Source: Siderastrea siderea (taxonomy: Eukaryota > Cnidaria > Anthozoa > Scleractinia > Rhizangiidae). Taken from it: a stretch of 64,000 nucleotides of DNA. The stretch is from the NCBI GenBank assembly GCA_964030785.1, contig OZ034967.1, forward strand, positions 46,188,033 through 46,252,032, in the 5' to 3' direction. A model generated the notes under the pieces. The model had not been told where the DNA came from. It made no database searches and saw only the letters and a program-made list of their open reading frames with translations. The position numbers and the translations under genes were made by a program. Every line of letters begins with the position of its first letter. Within the stretch, counting starts at the first letter, position 1. This document shows positions 51,858 to 63,870 of this stretch, one piece after another.

Positions 51858-53624
51858 TTAACCCTTTAACAATTCGCGCCTTAATTTATCGTTCGCCGGC
51901 GAACGATGACTTTGCGTGCTCGTTACATGAAGGTTTTTGGCTTAACCGTCCAACCAATCACGATTTTTGATAGATGATTCACATAGCAACTAAAATATAA
52001 AGATTTTTACGATTGGTTATTGACTAGGTAGTGAAAGTGAGGTCGGCTGCATGTTCGCGTCCCCAACGCCGCGTGGGGACGCCATTGTATCCGGTTGCAA
52101 AGACGCGAGTTTGGAATGAGCAGCTTTGGGATTTTTGTTGCTTCAGTGTCTCCAATTCATGGACAATGTTTGAGGAAACTTGTGATTTTATGTTGTACTG
52201 CGTTTTTATGGTCGATTTGGGATTAGAATTTGGAGTTTTGTCTTCGGAAGAAGAAGCGATCGGTGCAGATTGTGATCGACTTGCTTGAGTCAGCTGATAC
52301 GAGGTATGTTATAGAAATTATGCTGTGTTTTCCGCAAAAATATCAACAGAATTGCTCGATAATGATTACTTAGATGTTTTTAATTCTCCTAGAAGACATG
52401 CTTCTTTATTTCTCTGTTTTTATTTAGCTTTTTTGGGATAATGAACATTGCGTGTGTCCGAGAAGTTATAATCGAAATAAGTGGTGTCACATTTCATTGT
52501 TTACTATTTTTCCTCTACTTGTTTCTAACTTATTGTGCGGGCACCAGAGGATCAAAATGAAACTGTTTATCTCCAATACTGCCATAAATTTTCTCTAGCA
52601 TTCCTCTGCAACATATTTTGGGGGGGGAAATAGGTTGAAACTTTGCAATTATTGTAGTAATAGTATTTTACATTTCATTATTTTATTATTATATATCAAA
52701 AGATTTTATTTGCAAAAATAAGTCATTTTGTTAACCCTTTCATTTACATTTTCTTGTACCCAAGTAACTGCAAACAGATTCTAAAGTTATTGGGTTTTGA
52801 TTTATTACAGATTAACTGCTTTGGTATTGTCTGTTGCTGAGCCTGTTCCTGGATTCATCCACACCATGTCACAATGACATAAAGTCCTCTTTGTGTTCAG
52901 CTTCACAAAAATTGTTTTCAGAACTGGGATTCAGGGTATTCTGACAATTTAAGAAGCTGATCTATTGCAGATTACTTATTTCTGGCATGTAGAAACATTT
53001 TTGGAACAATTAAATTGAAATTTTATAAGATAACTGTTTTGCTGTTAGTGTGTTTCTGTGTTGCGTGACATGACATCTTTCTAGTTCAACAAAAGTGCCA
53101 TCAAATAGTTGACCAAATTGTCATTTCAATGTTTTAGAAATTTAACACAGATCTGTTGAGGATATTTTTACACTTTTCATGGCAGATTTGTATCTTAAAA
53201 TCTTATGAAATTTGGCTGTCCTACATTATGGAGACAGTTAAGGTGGAAAACGTGACAACTTTGAACCCAACTGTCAATCAATCAGTTTGACAAGTAACAT
53301 CTTAAGTGCCATCAGCCTAATCACTACATACTGTAAATACTTTTGCAAGTCCAAAAAGGCTCCCAGCTACAAAAGTCTTGACTGTAGCAAAGCAAAATAG
53401 AGTTTTTTCCTCAGTAGAGTACTAAAAAAATTAGCAGAAATGACGTATCGACTCCCCAGGGGGCACCTGTCAATCAAAAAGTTGCCATCAATGAGCAGAA
53501 AATTTTATCCTCTCAAAAACCATATATAGCTTTACATACTTCCTGTGCTTTGTTTGGTTGTAAAAGCCACTAGTAGCTGATCACCTTAAAAGTGGCCCCA
53601 AAAAAAGAAATTTTATAGGGTTAA
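51858..53624. mobile_element. Probable non-autonomous piggyBac-like element
   Basis: TTAA-CCCTTTAACAATTC at 51,858 and its inverted counterpart GAAATTTTATAGGG-TTAA ending at 53,624 match at 15 of 18 positions including the TTAA ends. TTAA target duplication and CCC...GGG termini are hallmarks of piggyBac elements. The interior has only a short ORF (52031 to 52288) with a Ser/Glu-rich end and no transposase. A second TTAACCCTTT at 52,731 could be a nested end. Confidence 0.45.
51888..51907. repeat. 20-bp perfect palindrome
   Basis: ATCGTTCGCCGGCGAACGAT is its own reverse complement, 30 bases inside the left piggyBac-like end. Confidence 0.8.
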
Positions 53625-53670
53625 TGCCATCTCTACTGGGTTAACTTCCCATTTCCTCGTTCCCAGTAAA

Positions 53671-53916
53671 GGACTTCATCAAGTCATGTCCCTGGCCAAA
53701 ACCTTTAACACGTACATCTATCATAATAACACTGGCGACGTTCCTCGCAAGTTACTCGTGGCCATCATGTTGTACGTGCTCCAGAGTGGAGTTCCATCTA
53801 AAATCAAGCCCTTGCCCATGGACCTCATTAAAAAGTGGTTCAATCCTGCCATGAAAGTTGCGACAGAAAAAGAACCGGGATGGTATTGCTCCCTTAAGTT
53901 GCTTGTGACCCAGTGA
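53671..53916 (+). CDS. Unrecognised gene part (HHNNTGDVP family, copy 1)
   Basis: After an acceptor-like CTCGTTCCCAG the frame reads MSLAKTFNTYIYHNNTGDVP, MLYVLQSGVPSKIK, PMDLIKKWFNPAMKVA. It matches the copy at 61,950. After EPG the frame shifts relative to the other copy. Function unknown. Confidence 0.45.
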   Translation, partial: GLHQVMSLAKTFNTYIYHNNTGDVPRKLLVAIMLYVLQSGVPSKIKPLPMDLIKKWFNPAMKVATEKEPGWYCSLKLLVTQ

Positions 53917-54435
53917 TCAATTTAGATCCTCTACCTTTGGAGTTAGTGACGAGGCGAGCCCACGTGAAGGCAGGAGATGAACAACCGTCAGAATGGAAAT
54001 GGCCAATTTATGGTGACCGTCGTCAGGTGGTGTGGCTGCCACCCATGATAGGACGGCACAAATTGACTATTCATCCCATCAAGTTATTACATCATTCACC
54101 CAATGTTGGGTGTCATTTTTGAAAAGCACTGCACGGTGACAAGGAGTTTGCCACCTGGGTACAAGGAATGGCTGGTGAAAAGAGGGCAGTGGTGGAGAGG
54201 ATTGTACATCTCTTTGACTAACCACCAGAGACAAAAAACAATGGATTTCGACCTTTGGACGCTTTTTTGGCCAACTGGCTAGTGTATCCAAGGCTTGTAA
54301 CATTACAGGGAAAATTACACCGAAATTAAGAAAAAGGATAGACAAGGAAGCCAAAATGCATAGTTCAATTAAACCACAAGTATCAATTTCAAAAGGTCCA
54401 TCACTGTCTCCAAACATCTGATTAAAGAGGTTACG

Positions 54436-54579
54436 ATGTCAGTAGGCAATTGTGAGTACACACACAATGGACAACCGTTGACTGATTCTTTGGAGGAAGA
54501 TCTAATGCTACAGGAAGATGCTCTTATCAGTGCCACAAGAAACTTCTTGGGAGAGCAAAAGGTGAAGGTAATTGGCTAA
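54436..54579 (+). CDS. Small ORF, possible exon, 47 aa
   Basis: MSVGNCEYTHNGQPLTDS, then an acidic EEDLMLQEDALISA helix. AAG|GTAATT near its end is a possible donor. Confidence 0.3.
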   Translation: MSVGNCEYTHNGQPLTDSLEEDLMLQEDALISATRNFLGEQKVKVIG

Positions 54580-54599
54580 GTTGCATGAAAATATTTTGG

Positions 54600-55430
54600 G
54601 GGGAATAAGTAGTATTTGTATAAATGTCCACTTGTCTCTGCGAACGGTTTTTCATTCACTTGTCATTGTGGTGACAGAATGGAACCCCCCCCCTCAATAT
54701 TGAGTAGGTATTTACACTGCAATGGACTCAGTACTTACTATAGTGCATCACTTTTACCTTGTATAAATAATAACTAGAATCTTTGAACAGAACTTAGTCA
54801 TGTAACTGTTTGAAGAAAACAACAAAAATTTCTGCCGCACAATTTAACTCATTATCTTGCAAACGGATGGGATAGATTTGATTACCCACTGAATGCATAC
54901 CTACAGTATAGCAGTGCTTTACAAACATAACAAATTGTCACTTCCCTTTTCCTGGTGCATAAAGATCAGAGAGATCAACCAAAGCACAAGTACTCAGGAC
55001 CTTTCGAAAATATGAATGTAGTCATTTAAACACATCAACCAACCAAGTGAGATCTTCATACCATAACAGATATGCCTGATATAGCTTCCAGTACACTGTC
55101 TTGGGTACTGTTGTTGATACAGCAATTGTTCCACTCAATAGAGTGAATTTGTATAACCCATTTCTTATATGCTAAAGAGAATCACTAAATGCTAATGAAA
55201 GGAACGCATGTACCAAACTGAAACCATGGCTTCAAATTCCTCATTATGAACATTATTCAAAATAACAAGCCTGCTATTCTTTTCTTCTACTGTTTGCATA
55301 CCAGCGTGAAAGTACCGGCATGAGCGGTTCTCAGCCACAGGCGTCAGAAAGCCAGCCTTTCAATTTAACGCAGGGCTTTGGGTTAGGCGAGAGGAATGTT
55401 GAACTGCAATTTTGTTTGCTATTTCGTGTT
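54600..55430. other. No gene seen
   Basis: AT-rich, no long ORF. A short poly-C tract lies near 54,687. Confidence 0.5.
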
Positions 55431-55434
55431 CGAG

Positions 55435-56183
55435 ATGTCTAATCTATGGCGCACATTGGATAAAGATGAAGGAGTTGAGAAAGGAAAGTCGTCAGATACA
55501 GGTAAAGTGAGCTGATTGTGGAGTTTACTTCCTTTTTAAATTGACAACTTGAAACCTCGTGTACCAAGTATTTTTTCTACAAGTATACTCCACACCTTTT
55601 TCAAAATGCATACACCGGACACAGGTATGCACAGGAAACAGGTTTCAATGGGGGAAAACGAAAAAAAGTTCATCGTGGAGTGCTACAATCTCTGTCAAGG
55701 CAAGGAGTGGAAAGAGGTCTTAACGCTTGGAAAAAAGGGTGACAAAGGCTGGTTTACAGGAGCACCTGATGGATATGTACCTAGAACAGTCAACAGAGCG
55801 TTTGAACCAAAGAATGAAGAACATCATAAAGAATGCTTTACGCTCACCTCAAGCCGCCACACCATCCACTTCTATGGCTATTGATGCAACGACTACCTTG
55901 ATCGCCAACAAAATGAGATATGCAAAGCGAGTTACACCAAATGAATGCCGAATGGAAGCCATGAAGAGAAAATTGGAGTGGATTTCTTGCGTCATCGTCA
56001 GGCAGTGATGAGGAAGAGGGTCAAGGTGCAAAGAAGAAGACAAGAAAAATGGGCCTAGCAAAGGAGGCTCGAGAAGCTCACAAGAAAATGTGTGAAAAAG
56101 CCAAGAACACTATGGATCCACTGTCAAAAGCATTCTACAAAAAGATGCAGTACATGTTATTTTTTAATTTTGGAAGATTCTGA
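55435..56183 (+). CDS. Putative multi-exon gene fragment, unrecognised
   Basis: First exon candidate MSNLWRTLDKDEGVEK ending at ACAG|GTAAAG (55,501). Later open parts: KKGDKGWFTGAPDGYVPRTV (about 55,730 to 55,850), IANKMRYAKRVTPNECRMEA (to about 55,990) and, after CATCGTCAG, a GSDEEEGQGAKKKTRKMG acidic/basic segment to TGA at 56,183. Exon limits are inferred only from frame and splice-like sites. Confidence 0.35.
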
Positions 56184-56543
56184 TGAAGGTAAAGTCATGT
56201 ATAAGCCCTTAAAAAAAACGAAACAGAGAACAAACATTCAGAGCTTAATATTCTAACGGTTTGATTTATTTTGTAATATAAGTTCAGCGTTTAACTATTC
56301 GGTTTCATCCAAAGGGAAAACAAAATTGAACAATGAAATTAAACCTGACTGTGACACGTGTATTTTCGTTCTCCTTCCCTTTCATTTAAGTCTGCGAAAT
56401 AAACGCAATTGTCTCTCAGCCAGCAATGTTGCCAGCTTGACACAAATCGGCACAAGCCAATGGGGATGTCTCCAGATCTGGCTTACAGCCTTGAAAGTCT
56501 TAACCTCTTTGATAACATGTTCAATTTTCACCGTTCTGTTTGC

Positions 56544-56762
56544 TTATGCATCAAAACTCAAGTCCACAATATTTTCCAGCTCGGGAATCTCTTTGTCGTC
56601 TTTATCGTCTCCTGCAGGAATGTCAACTATGATATCTGCCAGCTCTTGAGGCATCAATTCACCTTCCATCCATATAATTTCTAGAGCCCCAACATCCTTC
56701 ACTTCCCACCAAGGCCATGTGGAAGAGGAAGAAGAAGAGCTGACTGGTGAGCATTTTGCCAA
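56544..56762 (-). CDS. GALEIIW family ORF, 72 aa
   Basis: MAKCSPVSSSSSSSTWPW, then DVGALEIIWMEGELMPQELA and an acidic tail. A related stretch lies inverted at about 57,870 to 58,090. Confidence 0.4.
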   Translation of the reverse strand: MAKCSPVSSSSSSSTWPWWEVKDVGALEIIWMEGELMPQELADIIVDIPAGDDKDDKEIPELENIVDLSFDA

Positions 56763-57869
56763 ATATAGGCCGGGTAGTTAGACCTCTTGATGTGCAAAGT
56801 GAGAGTGTCACGGCATGGTGGAAGAAGGCTCATATCCACTCCACTGCATCATCCGGAAGGAAAACACCAGATTAAGCGGCCAACCACTGGAGAGATTGCT
56901 TACGTTATCGACAGAAATGCAGTGCTACAAGTGATGGTAGCTATTCTGAGCACTTTCAGGGAGCTTGCAGAACATGTCTTCGAACAGCTTCCTGTGTTGA
57001 CTTCATAACAGATTCATATCATCCCACTCTATCAAGGGAATCGAATAACATCAAAGAGGAACAACAACATATCTTGTTAGTGGGCAACTAACAAAAGTAC
57101 CATGAGTCTGGAAAAAGTTTATCGTACGAGGAAAACAAGTGACGGTTCTGAAGCTTCCTTCTTGAAGAGTGGAAGAAGGAGAAGTTTGCTGAAAAGCTGC
57201 ACAGATGGAAGGTGATATTTGCTTGCGAAGAGGATGTGGTTTCTCTTACTAGTGTCAATGGCCGAGAAACAGTTCAACACAGGAAGAAGCAGACAAACAG
57301 ATAATTCTGCACATTCCTCACATCGCAGAAACGACGCCCAACACCATCATAGTCAGATCCCCAGACACGGGATGTACTAATCTTGTTCTCCTTAGAAACG
57401 CACTGAGCGTAGCAGCGAGTGTTCTGTTTGACATGAGTGTTGGTGATTAGAAACGGCTGATAGATGTGAGAGCAGCAGCATGTGATCTCGGCGAGGGGAT
57501 GTGTCGACACTTCCTGGCTTCAATAGCTACACTGGTTGCAACACCACTAGTGCCTTCGTCTGGAAAGGCAACTAAACCCACTTAACCTCCTTCAGAAGCA
57601 CACCTCCTTCATACCAACATTCCAAGACATCGGCAAGTATCCGGATCCCACTAAAGAACACTGGGAAGTCTAGAGAGTTTCACTTACTTCATGTATTGTG
57701 GTAGTCTTGCTGATGTAAATTTGTTGAGGCATGCTAAATTCCAGGAACGGCTGACCTTGAAGCCTGGTGGCAAGCTGTTATCAAGCTACAGAGGAGTGGA
57801 TAACAGCCTGCCTCCACCGTGTCATGACACACTCACCATGCACATCAAGAGGTGTAATTACCAGTCCTA

Positions 57870-58090
57870 CATTTGACAAAATGCTCACCAGTCAGCTCTT
57901 CTTCTTCCTTCTCCACAAGGCCTTGGTTGAGAAGTGCACAATGTTGGTGCTCTAGAAATTATATGGACAGAAGGTGAGTTCATGCCTCAAGAGCTGGCAG
58001 GTATCATAGTTGACACTCTTGCAGGAGACAGTCAAGACGACGAAGAGATTCCCGAGTGGAAAATGTTGTGGACTTGCTTTTTGATGGATA
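57870..58090 (+). pseudogene. GALEIIW family, inverted relative
   Basis: Frame HNVGALEIIWTEGEFMPQEL, then an acidic segment and EIPEWK. It is related to the minus ORF at 56544 to 56762, making a roughly 200-bp inverted repeat with about 1.1 kb between arms. The Ser-rich start is out of frame. Confidence 0.45.
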
Positions 58091-59124
58091 TTTACAGAAA
58101 CAGCGTACAGGTGTGTTTTCATATCAAATGCACGTGCACTTTTGCAGTATTAGAATATTGAATGCCTTTTTAGGGGCTGTCAACAAAATCATGACATGGG
58201 TACCCTGTGTTTTTTTTTGTTTCAGATAAAGAACGCTGCAGGAGACGATGATGACAATTAACAGACTCGCAGGTTGGACAGTGTGATGTGATTTTGATAG
58301 AAAGACATACAAATTTTAGAGTGTTTTGTGTCTTGTCTAGGCATTTTAGGTGTAATTTTCAAAAATCACGACGTGGGTAACCTGTAGTTTTTTGCCTCAC
58401 ATAGAGAATGTCGCAGTATGGCCAAATGCCTCCACTTGAGATGAGCGAACAACCTGACTTGAAACACACTAGGGGTATGCTTCAAAACAATGTCTGTCCC
58501 CAAAATTCTCCGAGACAGGGAGGGTTTCATCTCCTGGCCCACGGACTAAATTTTGCTCTGATGACCGGGTCATGCCCTGCTCTCTGCCGAAGACGTGCAG
58601 TGAGGGGAAACTTAAGAAAAATTAACTTAGTAAATTTTTGGGTCAAAGTTTAGTTTCTTATATTTTTAGCTAACTATGGATTTGCCGTAAGTTCTTGGGT
58701 AAGCTTTCCTTTGTTTTGCTTTATTTTGCTTATTTCTATTTCACTTTTTGGTTATTACGTTATAAAGGGGGTCAGGAAATGGAAGATTTAGAGTGGCAAC
58801 TGGAAACTGTCAATAGTGAATGCAACAGTGTTTCACGGTCACACGACCATCCTATCTAGCAGCTGGACTGGAAGGTATCTGACAAAAAACTAAAAACCCC
58901 TGTTGGACAAAATTTAACTGTAAAGCTGTGGTAACTGTATTTAAATCTGCACAAATATCATGGAAGTTTCAGTGTAGGAAACCTCTTCTTCAGCAAATTT
59001 GTAAGCAAAACAACAATAGCATCTCTCACTTTAGTATTGTATTTCATCCCTGCTTTTGATCTTTTTTAATGCCAAGAGAAGAAATGCCTAATGTCCGCAT
59101 TGTTAGACATCTTCTAATCAAATC

Positions 59125-59530
59125 ATGAGTTGCCTTTCTGTGGTAATTAATTCAAGTGGATGGGTTCCCGAATGGTGCCCAAAAATTTCACACCAATGCA
59201 ATCAAGATAATACTGACAGTCGCAGTCCAACAGCACGGGTGGCTGTTGGACTCAACAGGATTGCCGAATCTATGGCCAAGAACTGTTTGTTGTTGACACA
59301 GTACTGTACGCTTATGAAAATTGTCGACTGGTACCAGTAACAATTGCCTTATGGGCCAGAGGTATCTACCAGTGCCAGTTGATAGTCACTTCTGGACTCT
59401 TTGCCAGTTTTGGATCTTCCCACAGTTCTGCGTAATCTCAAATACATGGGTTGCCCTATTGCTAGGCAGTTAGTTAAGGTAGCTGGAATGCTATTAACAC
59501 GTTCAGTTTGGATTAAACATTGCTTAAAAT
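59125..59530 (+). pseudogene. MSCLSV family, copy 2 (best N-terminus)
   Basis: MSCLSVVINSSGWVPEW, PTARVAVGLNRIAESMAKNC, then a frameshift near 59,290 and NCRLVPVTIALWARGIYQCQ. A small deletion near 59,385 breaks it again. Confidence 0.5.
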
Positions 59531-59560
59531 GAAAAACTTATTGCAGTAAAAATATATCAG

Positions 59561-59641
59561 GTGGATACAACTTCAGTTATGCTTCAAAAAATAAAATGTC
59601 CCAGGTGTCAAATCCCATTTGAATTGTGGGCTCAAAAATAA
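59561..59641 (+). other. Acceptor-linked C-x2-C cassette (VDTTSV, copy 2)
   Basis: GTG after ATATATCAG; V-D-T-T-S-V ... KIKCPRCQIPFELWAQK-stop, same as 25,979. Confidence 0.45.
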
Positions 59642-60181
59642 GAGTTTGTCTTTTTATGGCTTTATCTTTAAAGGCAGAATGAAAAGAAAATGTAGAGTTT
59701 ATTTGTATACAGAAAAGGAAGAAACTCACAGGAGCCCAGACACAAAGCCCGCTTCTTTCTTCAGATATCACGTTTTAAGCAAAAAACATTAGTCATCACT
59801 CTGAGGAATAATCAAACTTTTGGATATGGTTTATTTTTCACCTTGTACCGAAACAAAATTTACAAAGGTAATGGCCCAAACACAAGTGCTTTCTTTTCAT
59901 GATTTGATCCAGTAAACACTAAGGAGGACTGCAGGGCACATGGAAAGTAGTTAAAGGACTTGAGGTTTGAAAACACAAGTCACAATGCATTTTGAAATGC
60001 GCAGACAGGATGACTAACATACTTTCTTAATAACTACCACACACCTTTACATTTCTGACTTACACGGACTGAAACAATGAGCTATTTTTCCACCCGCATA
60101 GTCTTTTGCTTGTTCCTGAATCAACTCTTCAGTGACAGTTGATTTAAGTTTTTTTAAAACTCACCAAAAAAGCTCCATTCA

Positions 60182-60385
60182 ATGAAACTTAACTTGCATA
60201 GAACCTTGAAAGCAAAACACTGTATGGCTGAGTTAACCAAAGTTAGAGACCAACCTCAAAGGGGGGGGGGTCAGGGGAGTGCATTTGAGACAGACTTGAT
60301 TGACATTATTATAGAGCAACGAAGAACATGGGAAAGAGAACAAATAGACTGCAGGCTGTCAACATTGAGACTTGAAGGAAAATAA
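60182..60385 (+). CDS. Unrecognised charged 67-aa ORF
   Basis: MKLNLHRTLKAKHCMAELTK, then a helical IIIEQRRTWEREQIDCRL. A run of nine G lies inside the frame. Possibly the first exon of the gene that continues at 60,589. Confidence 0.3.
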   Translation: MKLNLHRTLKAKHCMAELTKVRDQPQRGGGQGSAFETDLIDIIIEQRRTWEREQIDCRLSTLRLEGK

Positions 60386-60588
60386 TAAAAGACAAAGCTG
60401 GAAAGATCTCTGAGAATACACATAGTGATGTCAAAGGTGGGGCATTTTATATCCCAGTTAATTAACATGCAGAAATTGTGGAGGAAAACCGACCTCCCCT
60501 TCACGATCAGCGTCACTGACCCTATGCATTTCCTTTCACGACAAGACAGAAGTCATTGGATACCCGCCTAACATTTCACCGGTAAAAG

Positions 60589-61008
60589 ATGGAAAATTCT
60601 GACTGTCAGCTGCAAACTAAGCACACAAAAATGTGTTGTGTTGTCTTTTCTCCACCAAAGAGAAAAATAATCTGCACTGCAAATAGTAGTCCAGTTAAGC
60701 TCAAGAAACTCCATATTGATACAAAACCAAATGCTGAAGATTTCATAATGAATAGCTTTGTAGCAACTGAACCACTTCCTCCACATATACCCTTTGCCAA
60801 GGAGGACACTCCAGACACTATGGCTCTTGGTATGCTTAAGATTATCTGTCCTGGACAGCCAATAACAATGAAAGCAAAAGTAAAACATCTTAATGAGCCA
60901 AGACGTCACAAGGTGAACTTGCCAACAGCAGAAGACCCAATTGAGAAACAGAAACTGAGAAAATCAGTGGTTTGGGTGGACAGACCGGTGGATGATGCAA
61001 TATCCTGA
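60589..61008 (+). CDS. Unrecognised 139-aa protein, possibly OB-fold-like
   Basis: Intact frame MENSDCQLQTKHTKMCC with beta-rich blocks CCVVFSPPKRKIICTANSSP, VKLKKLHIDTKPNAEDFIMN and LKIICPGQPITMKAKVKHL. The pattern recalls RPA-type single-strand-binding OB folds carried by some transposon-derived genes; this is a guess from pattern only. Confidence 0.45.
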   Translation: MENSDCQLQTKHTKMCCVVFSPPKRKIICTANSSPVKLKKLHIDTKPNAEDFIMNSFVATEPLPPHIPFAKEDTPDTMALGMLKIICPGQPITMKAKVKHLNEPRRHKVNLPTAEDPIEKQKLRKSVVWVDRPVDDAIS

Positions 61009-61198
61009 TATTTAGGCACTTCATTGAAGCTCCAAGTCGTGTCCTTGCAGGAAGTCACGCGACACCACGAGGCTTGAGAAACGATATCATATCTTACACA
61101 AACTTAAGAAACGTACAGCACCTCTACGCCTTGATGAAAGGTTTATGTGAATATCACTCGAGGACCAGTTATTGGTTGTACCTATGGGACATGATCAC

Positions 61199-61272
61199 GA
61201 AGACCAAGTTGACAGACAAGACTGCGTTTCATAAGCTCATGAAGTGCAGTCTTGTCTGTCAACTTGGTCTTC
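61199..61272. repeat. Inverted repeat with 27-bp perfect arms
   Basis: Arms 61199 to 61225 and 61246 to 61272 are exact reverse complements around a 20-base centre that itself contains TTCAT...ATGAA. It could form a long hairpin. Confidence 0.9.
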
Positions 61273-61584
61273 ATCATCATTCTACTTATTTGTTGGCTGC
61301 ATATCCCGTTGGGATTTTTTTCAATCGTGCGTCGTGCCCGATACGATACCGGAGTTTGCCCTGCAATCGACCCTGAGTCGTCCCTTGACCACTCAATCAT
61401 CGGTATTGTGGGAAAAGGTCATGCTCGAATTACAGGAGGCCTTGCAGGTGGACAAGCGGACTGACGATGCCTTGCTGCATGCCATGTTGGCATCGCATCC
61501 TGTTCTTGGTCGAAAGTAAAGTGTTAAAGTAAAGAGTAAGATGCAGTTCAAGTCAACGAAGATGGGAAGCGGTTACTCAGCACA

Positions 61585-62244
61585 GTGCTTCTGTGCAAGT
61601 TTTCGACCGCGAGTGCGTGGCCGGCGAGTACCATGCTGTTTTATGTCATTTTTAGATGGATTCAACGCGTACACCTCGTGGATCGCACAATGACTCAGCT
61701 CGTATCAGACAATCAGGGGAGAGCTGCATCAGCCGGGTATCGACTATTGGAAGTGCAATTGGACACACCCGACACTCTGGAGGTGCACATGACGTGATGG
61801 AACACCTTGACCTGCAACCACACAGTTGCCAAGACAGCGTCTCTGAATCTGTCCGTGGGTGAATTTCAACTGACACCTCAATGCAGCGAGTGCCCTACAG
61901 AGGGACAGAATCCGGTGCCGATTGGCCTCGTTTCGGGTAAGAGACTTCACAAAATCATGCTCATCGCCAAAATCTTTAACACCTACATCCACCACAACAA
62001 CACTGGGGACGTTCCTGGCGAACTACCCATGGCCACCCTGTTGTACGTGCTCTATGCTGGAGTTCCATCTGAAGGTAGAATCAAGGCCTTTTCAATGGAT
62101 TGAATTGGAAAGCAGTTTGATCCTGCCATGAAAGCGGCAAAGGAAAAAGAACCGGGAATGGTGTTGCCTCCTTTAGCCGTTTGTGATTTCCGCACTGCAG
62201 AGGGACAACGACTTTGTCGCAAGACCTGGAAGTTGTTTTTATAA
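61585..62244 (+). pseudogene. HHNNTGDVP family, copy 2 (two in-frame TGA)
   Basis: One frame runs the whole length with TGA at 61,795 and at about 62,101. Blocks: RTMTQLVSDNQGRAASAGYR, SLNLSVGEFQLTPQCSEC, AKIFNTYIHHNNTGDVPGEL, FDPAMKAAKEKEPGMVLPPL and the end CRKTWKLFL. The copy at 53,671 has a leucine codon where the second TGA lies. Function unknown. Confidence 0.5.
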
Positions 62245-62539
62245 TTATGTTAATGTTGGTATGATATTGTCATCTATTTTTCACAATTAGCTGGTTGGCC
62301 AGTCGTTATTATTTTTGTTTATGAAAACACTATTCCCAAGGGTTGGCTCCATAACCACTACAAAATTACATTCTGAATATATCATGTACAATTTAAAACA
62401 ACGAAATGACCTGACATAAGTCAGTCAAATTTTCTTTTGTTTTGTACACCAACATGGCAGCAATGCAAATCACTTATATTACTTACTTTCACAAATGCAC
62501 ATAATCCGTGATTATTTCTAGTTTTAATCTGAATGGAAT

Positions 62540-63870
62540 TGGACAGTGTCATATGTGTGATTTTGATAGAAAGACATACAAATTTTAGAGTGTTTTGTGC
62601 CTTGTCTGGGCATTTTAGGTGTAATTTTCAAAAATCAAGGCGTGGGTAACCTGTGGTTTTTTGCCTCACATAAAGAATGTGGTCATACGGACGAACGCCT
62701 CCACTTGAGAAGTGCGAACAACCTGACTTGAAACACGCTCGGGGTATGCTTCAAAACGATGTATGTCCCCAAAATTCCCCGAGACGGGGAGGGTTTCATC
62801 TCCTGGCCCATGGACTACATTTTGTTATGATGGGCAGGTCATGCCCTGCTCTCTGCCAAAGAAGTGCGGTGAGGGGAAACTCATGTAAAATTTACTTAGT
62901 AAATTTTTGGGTCAAAATTTATTTTCTTGTATTTTTAGCTAACTATGGATTTTCCATAAGTCCTTGAGCAAGCTTTCCTTTGTTTTGCTTTATTTTGCTT
63001 ATTTCTATTTCACTTTTCGGTTATTACATCATAAAGGGGGTCAGGAAATGGACGATTTAGAGTGGCAACTGGAAACTGTCAACGGTGAATGCAACAGTGC
63101 TTCATGGTCACACAACCATCCCATTTGGCAGCTGGACTGGAAGGTCTCTGACAAAAAAACTAAAAAACCCCTGTTGGACAAAATTTATCTGTAAAACTGT
63201 GGTAACTGTACATTAGCATCTCTCACTTAAGTATTGTATTTTATCCCTGCTTTTGATCTTTATTAATGCCAAGAGAAGAAATGCCTAACGTCGGCATTGT
63301 TAGACATCTTCTAATCAAATCAGCAGTTGCCTTTCTGTGGTAATTCAAGCGGATGGGTCCCTGAATGGTGCCCAAAAATTTCACACCAAGGCAATCAAGA
63401 TAAACAATACTGACAGTTGCTTTTGGCAGGTCTGCCAGTTCAATTCCATGCATTTACTCACACAAAGTCATAGTAAGGCAGCCCTCCACACCTACAAATA
63501 CCAAACCAAACAGCATGGATGGCTGTTGGACTCAACGGGATTGCTGAATCTATGGCCAAGAACTGCTTGTTGACACGGTCTTGTACGCTTATGAAAATTG
63601 TCAACTGGTACCAGACTCGTTACCAGTTTTGGATCTTCCTATAGTTCTGCTTAATCTCAGATACATGGGTTGCCCATTGCTATTAACACGTTCATTTTGG
63701 ATAAAAATTGCTCAAAATAAAAAAACTTATTGAAGTAAAAATATATCAGGTGGATACAACTTCAGTTACGCTTCCCAAAAAAAATGTCCCAGGTGTCAAA
63801 TGCCATTTGAATTGTGGGCTCAAAAATAAGAGTGTCGTTTTATGGCTTATCTTTAAAGGCAGAATGAAGA
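62540..63870. repeat. Duplicated block, right copy
   Basis: Counterpart of 58270 to 59830. The ORF 62677 to 62967 (QPDLKHARGMLQNDVCPQNS) stays open longer here. The MSCLSV copy (63,320 to 63,720) is heavily broken, with an insertion near 63,425 and a deletion near 63,615. Confidence 0.75.

Larger units (their letters stand above)
58270..59830. repeat. Duplicated block, left copy
   Basis: Matches about 62,540 to 63,870 in order and orientation: an 81-96 aa ORF (QPDLKHTRGMLQNNVCPQNS), the EMEDLEWQLETV-type stretch, the MSCLSV gene and the VDTTSV cassette. Parts also match 25,430 to 26,230. Confidence 0.75.
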
